Shown here: piece after piece, positions 33,201 through 46,079 of the stretch
Numbering within the stretch: the stretch's first letter is position 1
Layout of the letters: each line of letters opens with the position of its first letter
Source of the DNA: Proteles cristata cristata
Lineage: Eukaryota > Chordata > Mammalia > Carnivora > Hyaenidae
Direction of reading: 5' to 3'
Length of the DNA stretch: 64,000 nucleotides
Assembly (NCBI GenBank): GCA_017311185.1
Contig: JAESUZ010002551.1
Coordinates: 434,001-498,000 of the forward strand
Translations under genes and position numbers: made by a program
The notes under the pieces: generated by a model
The model's input: only the letters and a program-made list of their open reading frames with translations
Databases searched by the model: none
What the model was told of the DNA's origin: nothing

Positions 33201-34850
33201 ATGATAAATAACCATGAACTTCAAAAACTGCAAGGCTACCTACTAACTTATGTAATATGATGAGATTATTTTCAATATATTACACATATTTTCTATCCTT
33301 AATTCATGAACTACATGAGGTTATTTACCTATTACCACATTAACTTGTCCTTGACGAGGAACCTGTTCTATATAATGTATGCTTTTTAAATGGATATTCT
33401 TTACGAAATATGATAGTAATTTATTATTTTCTTCATAATGATGAGTAGCTAAATAATTGGCTGTTCATTGCTCAGATATGATAAAAATGTATATTAACCA
33501 AATATGGGCTTTGCAAAATTTTTTGAGTGTACATAGTTTGTGCTCTCTGTATACTGAAGATAATACAGGGTGGGGTATTATTCAGTGACACAGTTAAAAC
33601 TAGTGCTAGTCTATTTTACAACAGAGAGGCCAAAATTTAATGGAGTAAAATTGTATTTCGGGACTTTAAGCAAAATAAAATAAAGCTTTTAAAAAAAATT
33701 TTTTTACTCAAAAATTATACAAATTAATGATGCAAGCCTTCTTGGAATATTCGTGCATGTGAATCTAAAGAGATGTTAGATAGCCTCTCTCCAAGATTTT
33801 AAAATGAAACTGCTTGGAAAGAGGTTAGATAAACTTTGGAGGACCCTTCAGGTTCTTGAGTCAGTGATTCTCTGCTGTAAGCAAATAAGACAGTATGGAT
33901 TTGAAGTGGATATGTTTTAGCCAAGTCTTTCTAGAAGCCAAGCGAGTCATCTGGTTTTAATGAGGCCCTTTGGAATGCAAGAATTTTAATGTTTTGCTTG
34001 AGGGCACTTTAGTTTTAATTACTTGTATTTGACATGTGTTGAGCAGCAACTAGCAAGCACTAGTAATTAGCCAAAGACAGCATTTGGGCAATGCTAGCCT
34101 TATTTAGGTTCAAGTTTAAAATGACAGTATCTTTCAGGTAGAATAAGGGTAAAGAGCTATAATGAGAGGGCACTGGTATTTCCAGTGAAGCTTGAAAAGA
34201 GTCACAATAATCTAGGGTTAGCATGACCTTCTGTCCACTTTTTTGGTACATAGTTAGTCTTTCCAAATATGTTTTTTAAAAAAAGTTGAATCATGTAACT
34301 TAAATGAGAGGATTGTGAATATTTGATCATAACCAGATGTTTCCAATCTCCACTAACTGCAGACAAAAGAGCAGAAGATTAGATTGCTTCAGTTAAGGAC
34401 AGTTACTTCATTAAGATGGAGGAAATTAGTACCTAAACTTTTTCAAGTCTGAAGACCTGGTTTCTCATGTTAACATTGGTAGTGTAGTAGTAATAGTGAT
34501 AGTTTCAGTAACTTCTGATCAGGATAATGTGTAATGCTCAAAAGATGTTTTCAAATAAGTTTCTAATTTTAAAATTATAAGTCTACAAGAGTTGAAAATA
34601 AATATGAATATGAGAAATACTGTTTACTTCATCTACAAAAATATCCATAATGGATTTTAAGGTCCCTAATTATTACTCTAAGAATTCTTTGAAGCTTCTT
34701 TCATCTCTGTGATGAGATTTAATAAACGAATCTGTTTAATACTAATTTACTATTTAATCAAGAAATCTTCATTATGCAAACCTATTTCAAGAAAACACTT
34801 GAAACTATATAAATATAAACAAATAAATAATTGATAACTGAGAATGAATA
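33201..34850. other. single-copy DNA
   Basis: No gene recognised. The 68-aa minus frame at 34060-34266 is domain-free. Confidence 0.45.
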
Positions 34851-34851
34851 T

Positions 34852-35154
34852 ACCGTTGAACCTCGAAGAACACTGGCTTGAACAGCATGGGTCGACTTAC
34901 ACATGGATTGTTTTGTTTTTGTTTTTCTGTGTAACAGAACAGTACCATAAATATATTTTGTCTTCCATATGATTTTCTTAACAACACTTTGCTTTCTCAT
35001 TCTTTATTGCAAGAATTCAGCAGATGATACATACATAAAATATGTGATAGGTGACTTATGTTATCAGGAGAACTTTTCTAGTGTTTTTTTTCTTTATTGC
35101 AAGAATATAGATAACAACTGCCTTATTTGGCTTTCCTTAAAATTATATAAACCA
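34852..35154 (+). mobile_element. Tigger/MER2-like DNA transposon fragment
   Basis: CCGTTGAACCTCGAAGAAC and GCTTGAACAGCATGGGTCG match the pogo-Tigger end (cagttgaccctcgaacaacatgggtttgaactg..gggtcc). Downstream AACAGAACAGTACCATAAAT, CTTCCATATGATTTTCTTAAC and TTTATTGCAAGAATTCAGC follow the same family. Preceded by TA, its target dinucleotide. The far inverted end is not recognisable. A feline SINE (35155) interrupts what follows. Confidence 0.62.
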
Positions 35155-35360
35155 GGGGCACCTGGGTGGCTCAGTCAGTTGAGCGTCCAGGTTCAGCTCA
35201 GGTCATGATCTCGCAGTTCATGGGTTCAAACCCCGCATCGGGTTCTGTGCTGGCAGCTCCGAGCCTGGAGCCTCCTTCAGATCCATGTCTCCCTCTTTCT
35301 CCGCACCTCCCTTGCTCATGTTCTGTCTCTCTCTGTCTCAAAAATAAACTATAAAAAGAA
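35155..35360 (+). mobile_element. feline tRNA-Lys SINE
   Basis: GGGGCACCTGGGTGGCTCAG to TCTCAAAAATAAACTATAAAAA. The tRNA part is 6-8 bp short (GAGCGTCCAGGTTCAGCTC). No clear TSD. The frame at 35166-35354 is read-through. Confidence 0.9.
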
Positions 35361-35888
35361 TTATTAATTTAAAAAATGATATGAAAAAAATGATATGAAC
35401 CATCATGCCTTATGTATAAGTATAAAACAGTAAACTATTAGACACAATTCACTTATGAAATTGTTGTCTGTGTGCTACATTTTACAATCTATAATTTGTA
35501 CCAAACATTTGTGTTGTTATTAATGCCATTAAACATTATGGTTGTTTTACTCATGAAAGTTCAATAGAATTCTTGGAACAGTTCATACTAAGCTAACTGG
35601 TTTTCCATAGGATTTTCCCTTCATCTGTACAATATTATTTAGAAATCAGTTTTTGTAAAATAAGCCAACTGGTTTTCATTGTAATGTATATATTATTAGT
35701 AAATTGCTGATTGTCATTTTATATGCAACTTGCTAAGTACTGAGTTTATATTTACCAGTTAAATAACCACTTGGGTGACTCAAGTCATGTCTTCATCTTC
35801 CTCTAGTTGGCAGTAGGTGTAGGCGTGTGTCTGGGACACTCGCCCAACTGTACCAGTGGTTCCCTTTCATTTCCTTTCCCTGATTCAG
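35361..35888. other. AT-rich DNA, possible continuation of the Tigger-like element
   Basis: CATCATGCCTTATGTATAAG then TATAAAACAGTAAACTATTAG resembles internal Tigger-family sequence. The rest is unassigned. It ends in a pyrimidine-rich stretch (TTTCATTTCCTTTCCCTG). Confidence 0.35.
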
Positions 35889-36149
35889 CAGCTAGCATGA
35901 GTGACAGGATGGTCACCAATCTTGTTGACAAAAAAATAGCTTGACAACAGTTAGTGTTTCCACTGTGTTAGTCATAGGGGAGTCCTCTCTGCGGTCAGTA
36001 CCTGTATGGGAAAAGAATGAAAAGTGTGTTTTCACTGATAACATTCCTTCAAGTATATTTTGTTTCAAAGAAAAACAAACCGCAAAGATGATTCCAGTCA
36101 GACATCCAAATGTTTACTCTGAGTCACAGACCCGCTACCACAGACTGAG
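35889..36149 (+). other. candidate exon (splice-site-like edges), weak
   Basis: Preceded by the pyrimidine tract CTTTCATTTCCTTTCCCTG and ATTCAG, and followed by CTGAG then GTAAGG, a good donor. The 261-bp interval has stops in all frames near its start. An open frame starting at TTG codon 35941 runs to 36153 and contains ATG 36088 (MIPVRHPNVYSESQTRYHRLR), whose last codons would reach the donor. I do not recognise the protein. It could be a 5' exon with a late start, a non-coding exon, or chance. Confidence 0.2.
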
Positions 36150-37160
36150 GTAAGGGATTCCCTAAGTAGGTATCTCGGTTTTCTATTGACCCGAAAGCTC
36201 TTAGATATGGATTTGAGTGGCCAAGTTTTATTTAGCTTGCTGAGTATTAAATTTCATTCAGTGACTTTTTTTTTTTTTTACTACTCTGTGCAAGGCTCAG
36301 AGCTATGTTCTATAACACATAGAAAGTGAAATAAAGAATAGTCCCCTATAATGAGATAGTTTATAGGTATATCACATGAGTGTAAGTAAATATGAAACTA
36401 TGTACATGATTAGGAGATTATAGGTAGCATCTTAAAGGAGTGTTAGGGGGATTCAGAGGAAAAAGGGATCACATCATTTTGGAAATACCAAGAAGTCTTC
36501 TTACAGATAGTAACAATGACTTTCCGTTTGTGAAATTGTAGAATTTCAATGCTTAGGAAGAGAATGACTTTTTAGGGAGAAGGAACATCATGAGCCCTTC
36601 AGGAAGGTAAATGATCCAGCTGGATTGGCCTGTTGGATGCAAGCAGTAAATTATTAGCATTAAAGACTAAACAGTAAGTTGACGTTAATTTTGGGTGCTA
36701 ATTTGAGGAGGTTGTATTTAATGTGGTAGCCGATTTCTTTTATTTTTATTTTTTAGTGTAATAACATGATCTAAGTGCAATGTAGAAAAACTAATCTGAA
36801 TTCTTCATTAGAATAACATGATGTCAGGAAAGACTATGGAAATGACATCAGTGAGCAGATAGCAGGAAGAAGGATACAGTACAGGTACAGAAAAAGGTAC
36901 AAGAAAGGAAGAGCTGACCAGGTAGGAATTACACGATTAACTGATTATGAGAGACATTTGATAGAAGGCACTAATAATTTTTATTATTTTGACTTTGTCC
37001 AAGTATAACCCAATTGTTTTTTTAACAGATTGAGGGATATGTGAATAGATTGAGCTTTTGCCCTATAGGGTTTGAATTCCCAGTGCTTTCTCCAGGCAGT
37101 TTATCTAGTAGACTAGTTAAAAATAAGGAGCAGGAAGTCCAGGGAAAATTGGAAATCATT
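36150..37160 (+). repeat. old interspersed repeat, family unresolved
   Basis: From about 36270, ACTCTGTGCAAGGCTCAGAG, then AGTGTAATAACATGATCTAAG and GTGAGCAGATAGCAGGAAGAAGG follow the layout of a widespread diverged mammalian repeat whose start carries 'caacaaatatttattgagcacc'. The same family seems present at 45350-45880. Confidence 0.35.
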
Positions 37161-37457
37161 CGATTGGAGATAATTATGACAGTTGCTAAATGACAAAATT
37201 GAATGTCTTTATTTTCTTGACAATGCTGTCATGTATTCAATGTATGATATGATTAGCCTTGTGCTACATTTTCCAATGACTTCATCTTGATTTTGCTTCA
37301 CTCATGGGTTCTGGCTGAAAATGCTTGAGTGTGCCATGGCTGGTAGAGATTGTTACATTGTCCCTATCCACTAATTCTTTCCTTCTTTACTCAACCAATA
37401 GTAACACAGGTTATGTGTGCAACATGGTACTAATTACAGTCTCATACAACAATAAAT
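37161..37457. other. single-copy DNA
   Basis: Nothing recognised. Confidence 0.45.
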
Positions 37458-37471
37458 GAAATCAAGTTCTT

Positions 37472-37676
37472 GGGGCACCTGGGTGACTCAGTTTGTTGAG
37501 AGTCTGACTCTTGATTTTGGGTCAGGTCATGATCTCATAGCCCATGTTGGGCTCTGTACTGACAGCCTTAAGCCTGCTTGAGATACTCTTTCTCTTCTCT
37601 CTCTCTCCCCTCCCCTGCTTGCACTGCTCTCTCCTTCAAAATAGATAGACAAACTAAAAAAAAAAAAAGAAAGAAA
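37472..37676 (+). mobile_element. carnivore tRNA-Lys SINE, older subfamily, perfect TSD
   Basis: GGGGCACCTGGGTGACTCAG head with a deletion in the B-box region (ATCTCATAGCCCATGTTGGGC lacks GGTTCGAGCCCC) and a tail ending in (GAAA)n. The 15-bp TSD GAAATCAAGTTCTTG is identical at 37458-37472 and 37677-37691. Confidence 0.94.
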
Positions 37677-37691
37677 GAAATCAAGTTCTTG

Positions 37692-38270
37692 CCCTCACAG
37701 AACTAAGTTTGCTTAGCAGAATAGGAAGTCATTGCTAGTAAGACTGGTTTCAGAATCATCAGTTCATAATTTCCATTACATTGATGAATTTGTGGTCAAG
37801 GCTCACTTAGAAATCAGTTAGCAAATATATTTACTAAAAAATATCCAAGAAACATTTAGCAAGTGGATATGAGAAAAAGAGAACTATTTAAGAGTCTGTA
37901 TTTATGAGAAATAAAATCATACTTTGGCAATAACTGCCCTTCTGTGGAAAGTCATCTTTTTCAGTTTGGCATAAAAAACAATTTGGACTGTGTTACTTGT
38001 TTATAATAAAAGGGAAGTTTTATACTATTTAAATCATATTTCTGATTCTTGAACTTAAATGCTACTGTCTAAATTTGTTTTAATATGTCACATTAGATTT
38101 ATTTCATTTGGAATGTGGAGGCTGACTTTCATGTTGCCAGGTATTTATTTGTACTTTTTTTCTTTCTTCTCTTTAGTTCGCTTGGATTTTCTTTTCTTCA
38201 CTTTGCTCTCCTTCTTCCTTTTTTTAAAAAAAGATTTTAAATGAATTATAAGACTAAGATTCTATGCATA

Positions 38271-38271
<1 letters not shown>
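37692..38271. other. single-copy DNA
   Basis: Nothing recognised. The 61-aa frame at 38059-38244 is phenylalanine-rich low complexity. Confidence 0.45.

Positions 38272-38319
<48 letters not shown>
38272..38319. repeat. (AT)n microsatellite, perfect
   Basis: About 24 uninterrupted AT units, the longest perfect dinucleotide run in the window. It ends about 100 bp from the SINE fold-back. Confidence 0.97.
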
Positions 38320-38324
<5 letters not shown>

Positions 38325-38434
38325 TCGTCTTGTCATTATGGCCCTAATGATAGATACCCTTAATGTTTCATTGAATTCATCACAGTCTTGGTGGACAGCA
38401 ATAATTGGATGAGCTATAGAAATAGGCACTTCTT

Positions 38435-38638
38435 GGGGCACCTGGGTGGCTCAGTCGGTTGAGTGTCCGACTTCGGCTCAGGTCATGATCTCGCAGTTGG
38501 TGGGTTCCAGCCCCGCATCGGGCTCTGTGCTGACAGCTCAGAGCCTGGAGCCTGCTTCAAATTCTGTGTCTCCTTCTCTCTCTGACCCTCCCCTGCTCAT
38601 GCTGTCTCTATCTCAGAAATAAAAAGCATTAAAAAAAA
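38435..38638 (+). mobile_element. feline SINE, left arm of fold-back
   Basis: GGGGCACCTGGGTGGCTCAG to GCATTAAAAAAAA. Carries the uncommon GTTGGTGGGTTCCAGCCCC in place of the usual GTTTGTGGGTTCGAGCCCC. Confidence 0.95.
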
Positions 38639-38650
38639 GTGCCTATTTCT

Positions 38651-38851
38651 TTGTTTTATTTATTTCTGAGAGAAAGAGACAGTGAGAGCAGGGGAGGTTC
38701 AGAGAGAGAGGGAGACAGAATCTGAAGCAGACTCCAGGCTCTGAGCTAGCCGTCAGCACAGAGCCCGACACGGGGCTGGAACCCACCAACTGCGAGGTCA
38801 TGACCTGAGCCAAAGTCTGGCGCTCAACGGATTGAGCCACCCAGGTGCCCC
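38651..38851 (-). mobile_element. feline SINE, right arm of fold-back
   Basis: Its reverse complement has the same uncommon GTTGGTGGGTTCCAGCCCC as the left arm, but differs elsewhere (GGCTAGCTCAG for AGCTCAG, GTTGAGCGCCAGACTTTGG for GTTGAGTGTCCGACTTCGG). The frame at 38643-38840 is read-through. Confidence 0.95.
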
Positions 38852-38868
38852 AGAAATAGGCACTTCTT

Positions 38869-40570
38869 AACTGCTTACTTGCATTTCACCAAATAAGACT
38901 AGTTCTATCAAATTTTGTTACCTGCAATGCTGACACCTTGTTATCATTTAGCTGTGTTGCAACTTTCCAGGTATAAGATATGCTTTCTGCAGTTTTAAGA
39001 TTTAAAAACTGTTATTAAAAATTGAGCATTTGAAAACCTTTCCTTAATCCAAGGAATCCATTTCAACTTAAATCATCTATACCTACATACATTTCTTTTT
39101 GATATTAATATTTAATTTCCTCTCTATTGTAGTTAAGGAAAAAGAAAGAATTAGTAACAATGCTGTTACTATTAATAAAGAATTGCTTTAGTATGCCACT
39201 TCTACCTGGAAAGTAATAGATTAGGCAGTATGACTGACATTACATTTCTGTTTTCTACTTGGTCACTTTTGCCTTTCTGAATTATCTATGATTATGTGCC
39301 TATAAGACGATCTTTGGAATTTTAAAACTTTAAGGACACTAGTAACAGCATTAAGAAAGACAAAAGATGTAGCTCTTGTGATTGCATTACTTTTAAGGCT
39401 AATTTGGGGGCTTGGGGTTTACCAGTATCTCTTTATGTCCTCTGTAATCTTCACAGATGAGACTGTTTAGAATCCATCACTATTTTGGTGAGAGTTTTAT
39501 AAGGTATCTTGTCTAAACAAGGACTTCTGAGGTATCACATCACAGATATTGACATAGTAAAAAAAACTTCCATTAAGTTGCAATATTTGGAGCAATTCAA
39601 AATAAATGCAGAGCATCATTTATAAATTTCTTGAGTCTAATCTATAATTAAGTATCTGTAAGTATTTTGTGTACACATACATTATATTATTTTATGTTCT
39701 AACTAGTTCCTTATGCAAAGATCAAAGTTTTTGAAAATATAATGGTTTCTTTTTACTGGACTTACTTTTATCCTCCTCTTTTTCTACTTTTTCCATTGGG
39801 GATACACTCTCCAAAGTTGTTTAAAAAGAAAAGAAAACACCTTTAGATCTTTGGGTTTCCATACTCTGCCAAGCAAAACACTGAATATGAACATCAAATG
39901 CTCCAGTAACATTTCTATGATTTGTCATTAAGCTATTTCCCTTCCTTTGAATTTTCCTTTAAAATGCATGCATGTCTATAAAAAACCATGGTACCCCAAA
40001 AGTCAACAATTTGCTTTAAATTAAATTTTTATTAATTCAATTCAATTTTTTTCATTGGCAATGAACTTTGATGGTTACTCCATCTATATAACGTTAGTGT
40101 TCATGTGTTATGAAAGTGCCAAAACTTATAAATGAAATAGTAATAAAGTTTTTGATAGAGAATTCAAAAGTTTATAAACAAAAGTATATACAAGGGGGTA
40201 AACATATAACTAAAAACACTCATAATTTATTAAAACAAATTTCTTTGAAATTGATATGTTATATCATTTTAAAGAGGATATTACACTGCAAATGTTACAT
40301 TTAAAATACTATCTATATACTCTATTTTAAAATACAGGTTAAGAGTTCACAAATTATTAATTATGTGTAAAACCAAAAGAATATAATCTTCCAGAAACTA
40401 AATATATTTTCTTATTAACTGATAATAATTAAGGATTTTAAGTAGAAATCTTTATTTAGCTAGTATATTTGGCCTCTAATGTGCTAAATCCATCGGTAGG
40501 TTTGACAAAGAAAAGAGAAAGTAGGTAATGTTTTTCTGTCTTGGAAATGTCCATTAAAGATTGAGTGGGG
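38869..40570. other. single-copy AT-rich DNA
   Basis: 1.7 kb with no recognised gene or young repeat. The 64-aa frame at 40110-40304 is lysine/isoleucine-rich and unremarkable. Confidence 0.45.
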
Positions 40571-40571
40571 A

Positions 40572-40785
40572 GGGGCAACTGGGTGGCTCAGTCGGTTAAG
40601 CTGATGACTTCAGCTCAGGTCATGATCTCACAGTGCATGGGTTTGAGCCCCACATTGGGCTCTGTGCTGACAGCTAGCTCAGAGCCTGGAACCTGTTTCA
40701 GATTCTGTATCTCCCTCTCTCTCTGACCCTTCCCTGCTCATGCTGTCCCTCTCTCAGAAGTAAATAAAACATTTAAAAAAAAAAG
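40572..40785 (+). mobile_element. feline tRNA-Lys SINE
   Basis: GGGGCAACTGGGTGGCTCAG to CAGAAGTAAATAAAACATTT plus an A-tail. The body has GACAGCTAGCTCAGAGCC. No clear TSD. Confidence 0.92.
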
Positions 40786-41519
40786 CTTTAGGGGGAAAGA
40801 CGTTATATTATTTCAAGAAATAAATTGCTGTTTTACCCTGAACAATGTTCATGGACATAGATATAGATAGATATAGATATCTCACTGTAATAATATATTT
40901 TGAAATGTTTGAAATCTAACACAAGATTTTGTTAGCCCACATACAAAGTTGTCTTTACAAAGTAATTGGTAGAAGGCTATTATGATAAAATCCATTCCCC
41001 TCTCTCCTGCAGATTACAGATTTTAATTATGTATGTTATATGTCTTTGATGTGGCTGAGGCAAATTAAGGCTGAAAAGAAGTATGTGCTCAGCAAGGACA
41101 GAGGACAGTTTTCTCTGATGGGAGCATGAACTGGTAATCGTACATCAACTTCTGTGACTCTTCTTTGATAAAATGAGTAGGAAACTAAAAATTATGTAAC
41201 GTGTGCTCTGTACTTACCTTTACAAGGTATATTTTAGTATATCTAGAGTATCACAGAGTAAATGTTTAATTTAAATATCATTGTTAAAAAACATTTGCCC
41301 ACCTTCTTTTGGTATTAAAAAGACTCAAAAGAGTTAACTGCATGGTCTTTTCTTTTGGTGATTTTTTTAAATTTTGCCCCATGAACACAAAACTGTCATT
41401 ATTTTGCCTTTTTAATGACATTAAATACCTGAAGAGTAAAGCTGTTTTTTTCTTTACTTTCAGCACTTCTTCAGCAACAGCGTCCCCTAGCCACACATAC
41501 TTTTTGGGGTACTGATCAT
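40786..41519. other. single-copy DNA with a short GATA run
   Basis: ATAGATATAGATAGATATAG at 40858-40877 is a short GATA-type microsatellite. The opposed frames at 41284-41515 have no domain. Confidence 0.45.
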
Positions 41520-42475
41520 GTTAGGATACGGCATAAATGATCTCAGATTTTGTATTTTTCAATTCTCAAATGTCCGTTGGTTCTTTTTAACTGTTTTCAT
41601 TTCTCTTTTGAGATTTCTTTTTATTTTTACTTACAAGCGCATTTTCCTTTGTATCCATGAACAAAATCCACGAACAGCTGCTTTATAATTCTTGTCTACT
41701 AATTTCAACATCTGGATCATCTCAGATCGGTTGCAACTTCTCTTGAATCCAGGTCACATTTTTTGCTGTGTCCTGAGCATCGTGAAGGAGAATATCATAG
41801 AGATTCCACTTGAGTTGTAGTCTTAAAAAGATGATTGGGTTTTGTTTGTGTTAGTACTCACATAACTAGACTAAATTTAAACTCAAAAATACCTTTCCGA
41901 AGTCTTGGCAATCTAAAAGTTTCATTCTTTTAGCCTTGCCTGAGCTGTTTAGTGTCTGCCACATACATGCATCATTCAGGTGTTAGCCAGAGATTGAGAG
42001 CTCATGTACAGAATTTGGGACTTTTTAAATATGAGTCTCACCTTTCTTAAATTTCCTTTCCTTTCCACTTGTTGTGATACCTCCCAAACACATTCCTATG
42101 AGTTTTAATCTGAGTTCTTGCCACTTCACAGGCCAGAGTCTGAGGCCTACTTTCAGGTAACCCTTCACCCCCCAAGTGGGACACCCATCCAGTGAGATTT
42201 CCATTTTCCAAATGGTGACTCCTCAATATTTTATGCCTGGTTCTGGGTTATTCTCCAATGCTTCCAGAAAATTGCACACTGGATTTATTTATCCCTCAGT
42301 GATTATAATTGTAGTCTGTGGGAGGAAAGTTCTGATAGAAGCCACTCTATCACTGCTGGAAGCAGAATATGCTCCAAAGATTTTCATATCCAATTCTCTA
42401 ACAAATTTATCTCTAGCAGAGAAGAGTTGTTTCACTAATTTTCATGACCCATACGTATCTCTTTTAAGAATGGTA
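41520..42475 (-). mobile_element. old LINE-1 (L1M/HAL1-like) fragment
   Basis: Antisense landmarks: AACTGTTTTCATTTCTCTTTTGAG, CTTGTCTACTAATTTCAACATC, TGGATCATCTCAGATCGG, GTGTCCTGAGCATCGTGAAGG. These parallel '..ccttgtctgataattccaacatctgggtcatctc..tgtatcctggacattgtgaa..' of old L1/HAL1. The 127-aa frame at 42176-42559 is a chance frame across this and the next SINE. Confidence 0.6.
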
Positions 42476-42481
42476 CTCTTT

Positions 42482-42640
42482 AGGGAGCCTGGTGGCTCAG
42501 TGGTTGAGCATTCAACTCTTGATTGCAGTGCAGGTCATGATCTCACAGTCATGAGATAGAGCCTCATGTTGGGTTCTATGCTGGGCATGGAGCTAGCTTA
42601 AGGTTCTCTCTCCCCCTCCCCTTCTGCTCCTCTGCCACTG

Positions 42641-42677
<37 letters not shown>

Positions 42678-42682
42678 AAAAG
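42482..42682 (+). mobile_element. carnivore tRNA-Lys SINE, older subfamily
   Basis: AGGGAGCCTGGTGGCTCAG head, CAACTCTTGATTGCAGTGCAGG, body GGGTTCTATGCTGGGCATGG, then a perfect (TC) run at 42643-42675 and a short A-tail. The body resembles the older CTATGCTGAGTGTGGAG type. Confidence 0.87.
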
Positions 42683-42850
42683 ATATTGTTCAAAATATCT
42701 TCAACCTACAGTGCAGTACTATGAAGAGGAAATATGTTTTATTCATTAAAATTACTATTAAAAATATTGATAACCTCCAACAATATGAAATTACTATTTA
42801 TACTTGCTGAATTTCATGCAACCACCTCCAGTTATAAAACAGTGCAATAA

Positions 42851-43045
42851 GGTGCACCTCGGTGGCTCTGTCAGTTAGGCATCTCACTTTTGGTTTTGGC
42901 TCAGGTCATGAACTCACAGTTTGTGGGATCCAGACCCATGTTGGGCTCTGTGCTGACAGTTCAGAGCCTGCTTGGGATTCTCTCTCTCCTCTCTCTCTCC
43001 CCCTCCTCCCACACACTCTCAAAATAAATAAACATTAAAAAAATT
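42851..43045 (+). mobile_element. carnivore SINE, left member of tail-to-tail pair
   Basis: GGTGCACCTCGGTGGCTCTG to AAAATAAATAAACATTAAAAA. It has the older CACTTTTGGTTTTGGCTC variant. Its A-tail is the insertion site of the next SINE. Confidence 0.9.
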
Positions 43046-43050
43046 TTTTT

Positions 43051-44750
<1,700 letters not shown>

Positions 44751-44763
44751 AAAAATACTTTTT

Positions 44764-44964
44764 GGGCACCTTGGTGGCTCATTCTGTTGAGCATTGGAGT
44801 CTTGATTTCAGCTTAGGTCATGATCTCAGGGGTGAGGGATCAAGCCCCACTTAGGGCTCTGTAGTGAGTGTAGAGCATGCTTTGGATTCTCTCTCTCTCC
44901 CTTCCTCTGCACCTCTCCACTCTTGTACATACATACTCTCTCTCTCTCTCTAAAAGAAAAAAAA
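44764..44964 (+). mobile_element. carnivore tRNA-Lys SINE, older subfamily
   Basis: GGGCACCTTGGTGGCTCATT head, GTCTTGATTTCAGCTTAGG, body GGGCTCTGTAGTGAGTGTAG then AGCATGC, CT-rich tail, AAAAGAAAAAAAA. The flanks AAAATACTT and AAGATACTT suggest a diverged TSD. Confidence 0.88.
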
Positions 44965-45349
44965 GATACTTGTTAATATATTTATATAAATTACTACTTA
45001 TTTTGATGTACATTTTTTTCTGGTAAAGATTTCTCTCACATTATGTAGTATGTGCCTATAGATGTGCTGTGTCCATCACTGTGAGACCTGCACTATATAT
45101 TCAAAACTGAGTTAGCTATAGCTAGAAGCCATCAGCTTTTCTAGATTCTTTCAGCATTATTCCTAATCAGGGAAGATTGAAGGAGTCTTAGCTGGACAGC
45201 TGAGCAGCAAATGAAGCAGATGACCACACAACAGATGTTTCACACTGGCACAATTTCACAGCCATTTTTTCCTGTGTGTCATTTCTCAAAATTTTCCCAG
45301 GGGAGATTTTTTTTTTTTTTTGATCTTTCCATCCTTTTTACTGGGGTTA
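44965..45349. other. single-copy DNA
   Basis: Nothing recognised. Confidence 0.4.
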
Positions 45350-45880
45350 ACCTTCCCATCACAAGGTTCTTTCATTCAGTCAACAAATATTTACTGACTA
45401 TGTTTTATGTGCCACACACACTGTTCTAAGTGCTTCCTATATATGCTGAAGCAAAAACTGATTGCTTCTCATACAATTTACTTTTAAGCAGAAGGTGGAG
45501 AGGAAGAACTTTAACAGTCAACAGACAAAATAAATAAATAAATAAAAGGCAAGAGTAAGGGATATCTGGAGTCAACAATACTGGGAGGGTTGTGCTTTAC
45601 ATTTTAAAGAGGGTGATCATTGAGAATGGATGGTCTGAACAAGGAAAGGAAGTAAGCTTGGAGCTTGTTCTACATGAAGGGAGTGCCAGCCTGGGAACAT
45701 TCCTCACATTTGTAGAGTGAGGAGGCCAGGAGCTGGGGCGACCTGAATGTGGGAGGGAGTCATGTAAGATGAGTTCAGAAAGGTAGGAGAGGGGTGAGTC
45801 CAAGCAAAGCTTGGGCCCTGACAAAGATTTGCTTTCATTCTGTGGGAAAAGAGGAGCCAAGGCAGGCTTCTATTCAAATA
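45350..45880 (+). repeat. old interspersed repeat, family unresolved
   Basis: TTCATTCAGTCAACAAATATT, then TACTGACTATGTTTTATGTG, CACTGTTCTAAGTGCTTCC, and later GGAACATTCCTCACATTTG and GTGAGGAGGCCAGGAGC, match a very common diverged repeat (..caacaaatatttattgagcacctactatgtgcc..). Includes (AAAT)n at 45528-45547. The 87-aa minus frame at 45597-45860 is inside it. Confidence 0.4.
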
Positions 45881-46079
45881 TTCTAAGTATTTACTAGTCC
45901 TTATCTTTATTTCTCTTATTAATAACAGAAGTGTGTTGAAATACTTTATTCTAATAGTAGATTTGTCTGTTTTCCCTGAAGTCTTACAAATTTTGTTTTA
46001 AATATTTTATTAGGTGAATACAAGTTAGGAACTGTCATATACCTCTGGTGAATTCAACATTAAAAGTTCTTTTATAGGG

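Larger units (their letters stand above)
38418..38868. repeat. SINE fold-back composite flanked by a direct repeat
   Basis: Outer flanks AGAAATAGGCACTTCTT (38418-38434 and 38852-38868) are identical. Between them lie a sense SINE, the 12-mer GTGCCTATTTCT (38639-38650), which is the exact reverse complement of the first 12 bases of the flank, and an antisense SINE. A- and T-tails face each other across the 12-mer. The arms are about 200 bp each and could form a cruciform. Confidence 0.9.

Noticed and set aside
38435..38851. Inverted repeat as a DNA transposon with terminal inverted repeats
   Set aside because: The arms are recognisable SINEs with tails at the centre; there is no transposase or typical TIR end.
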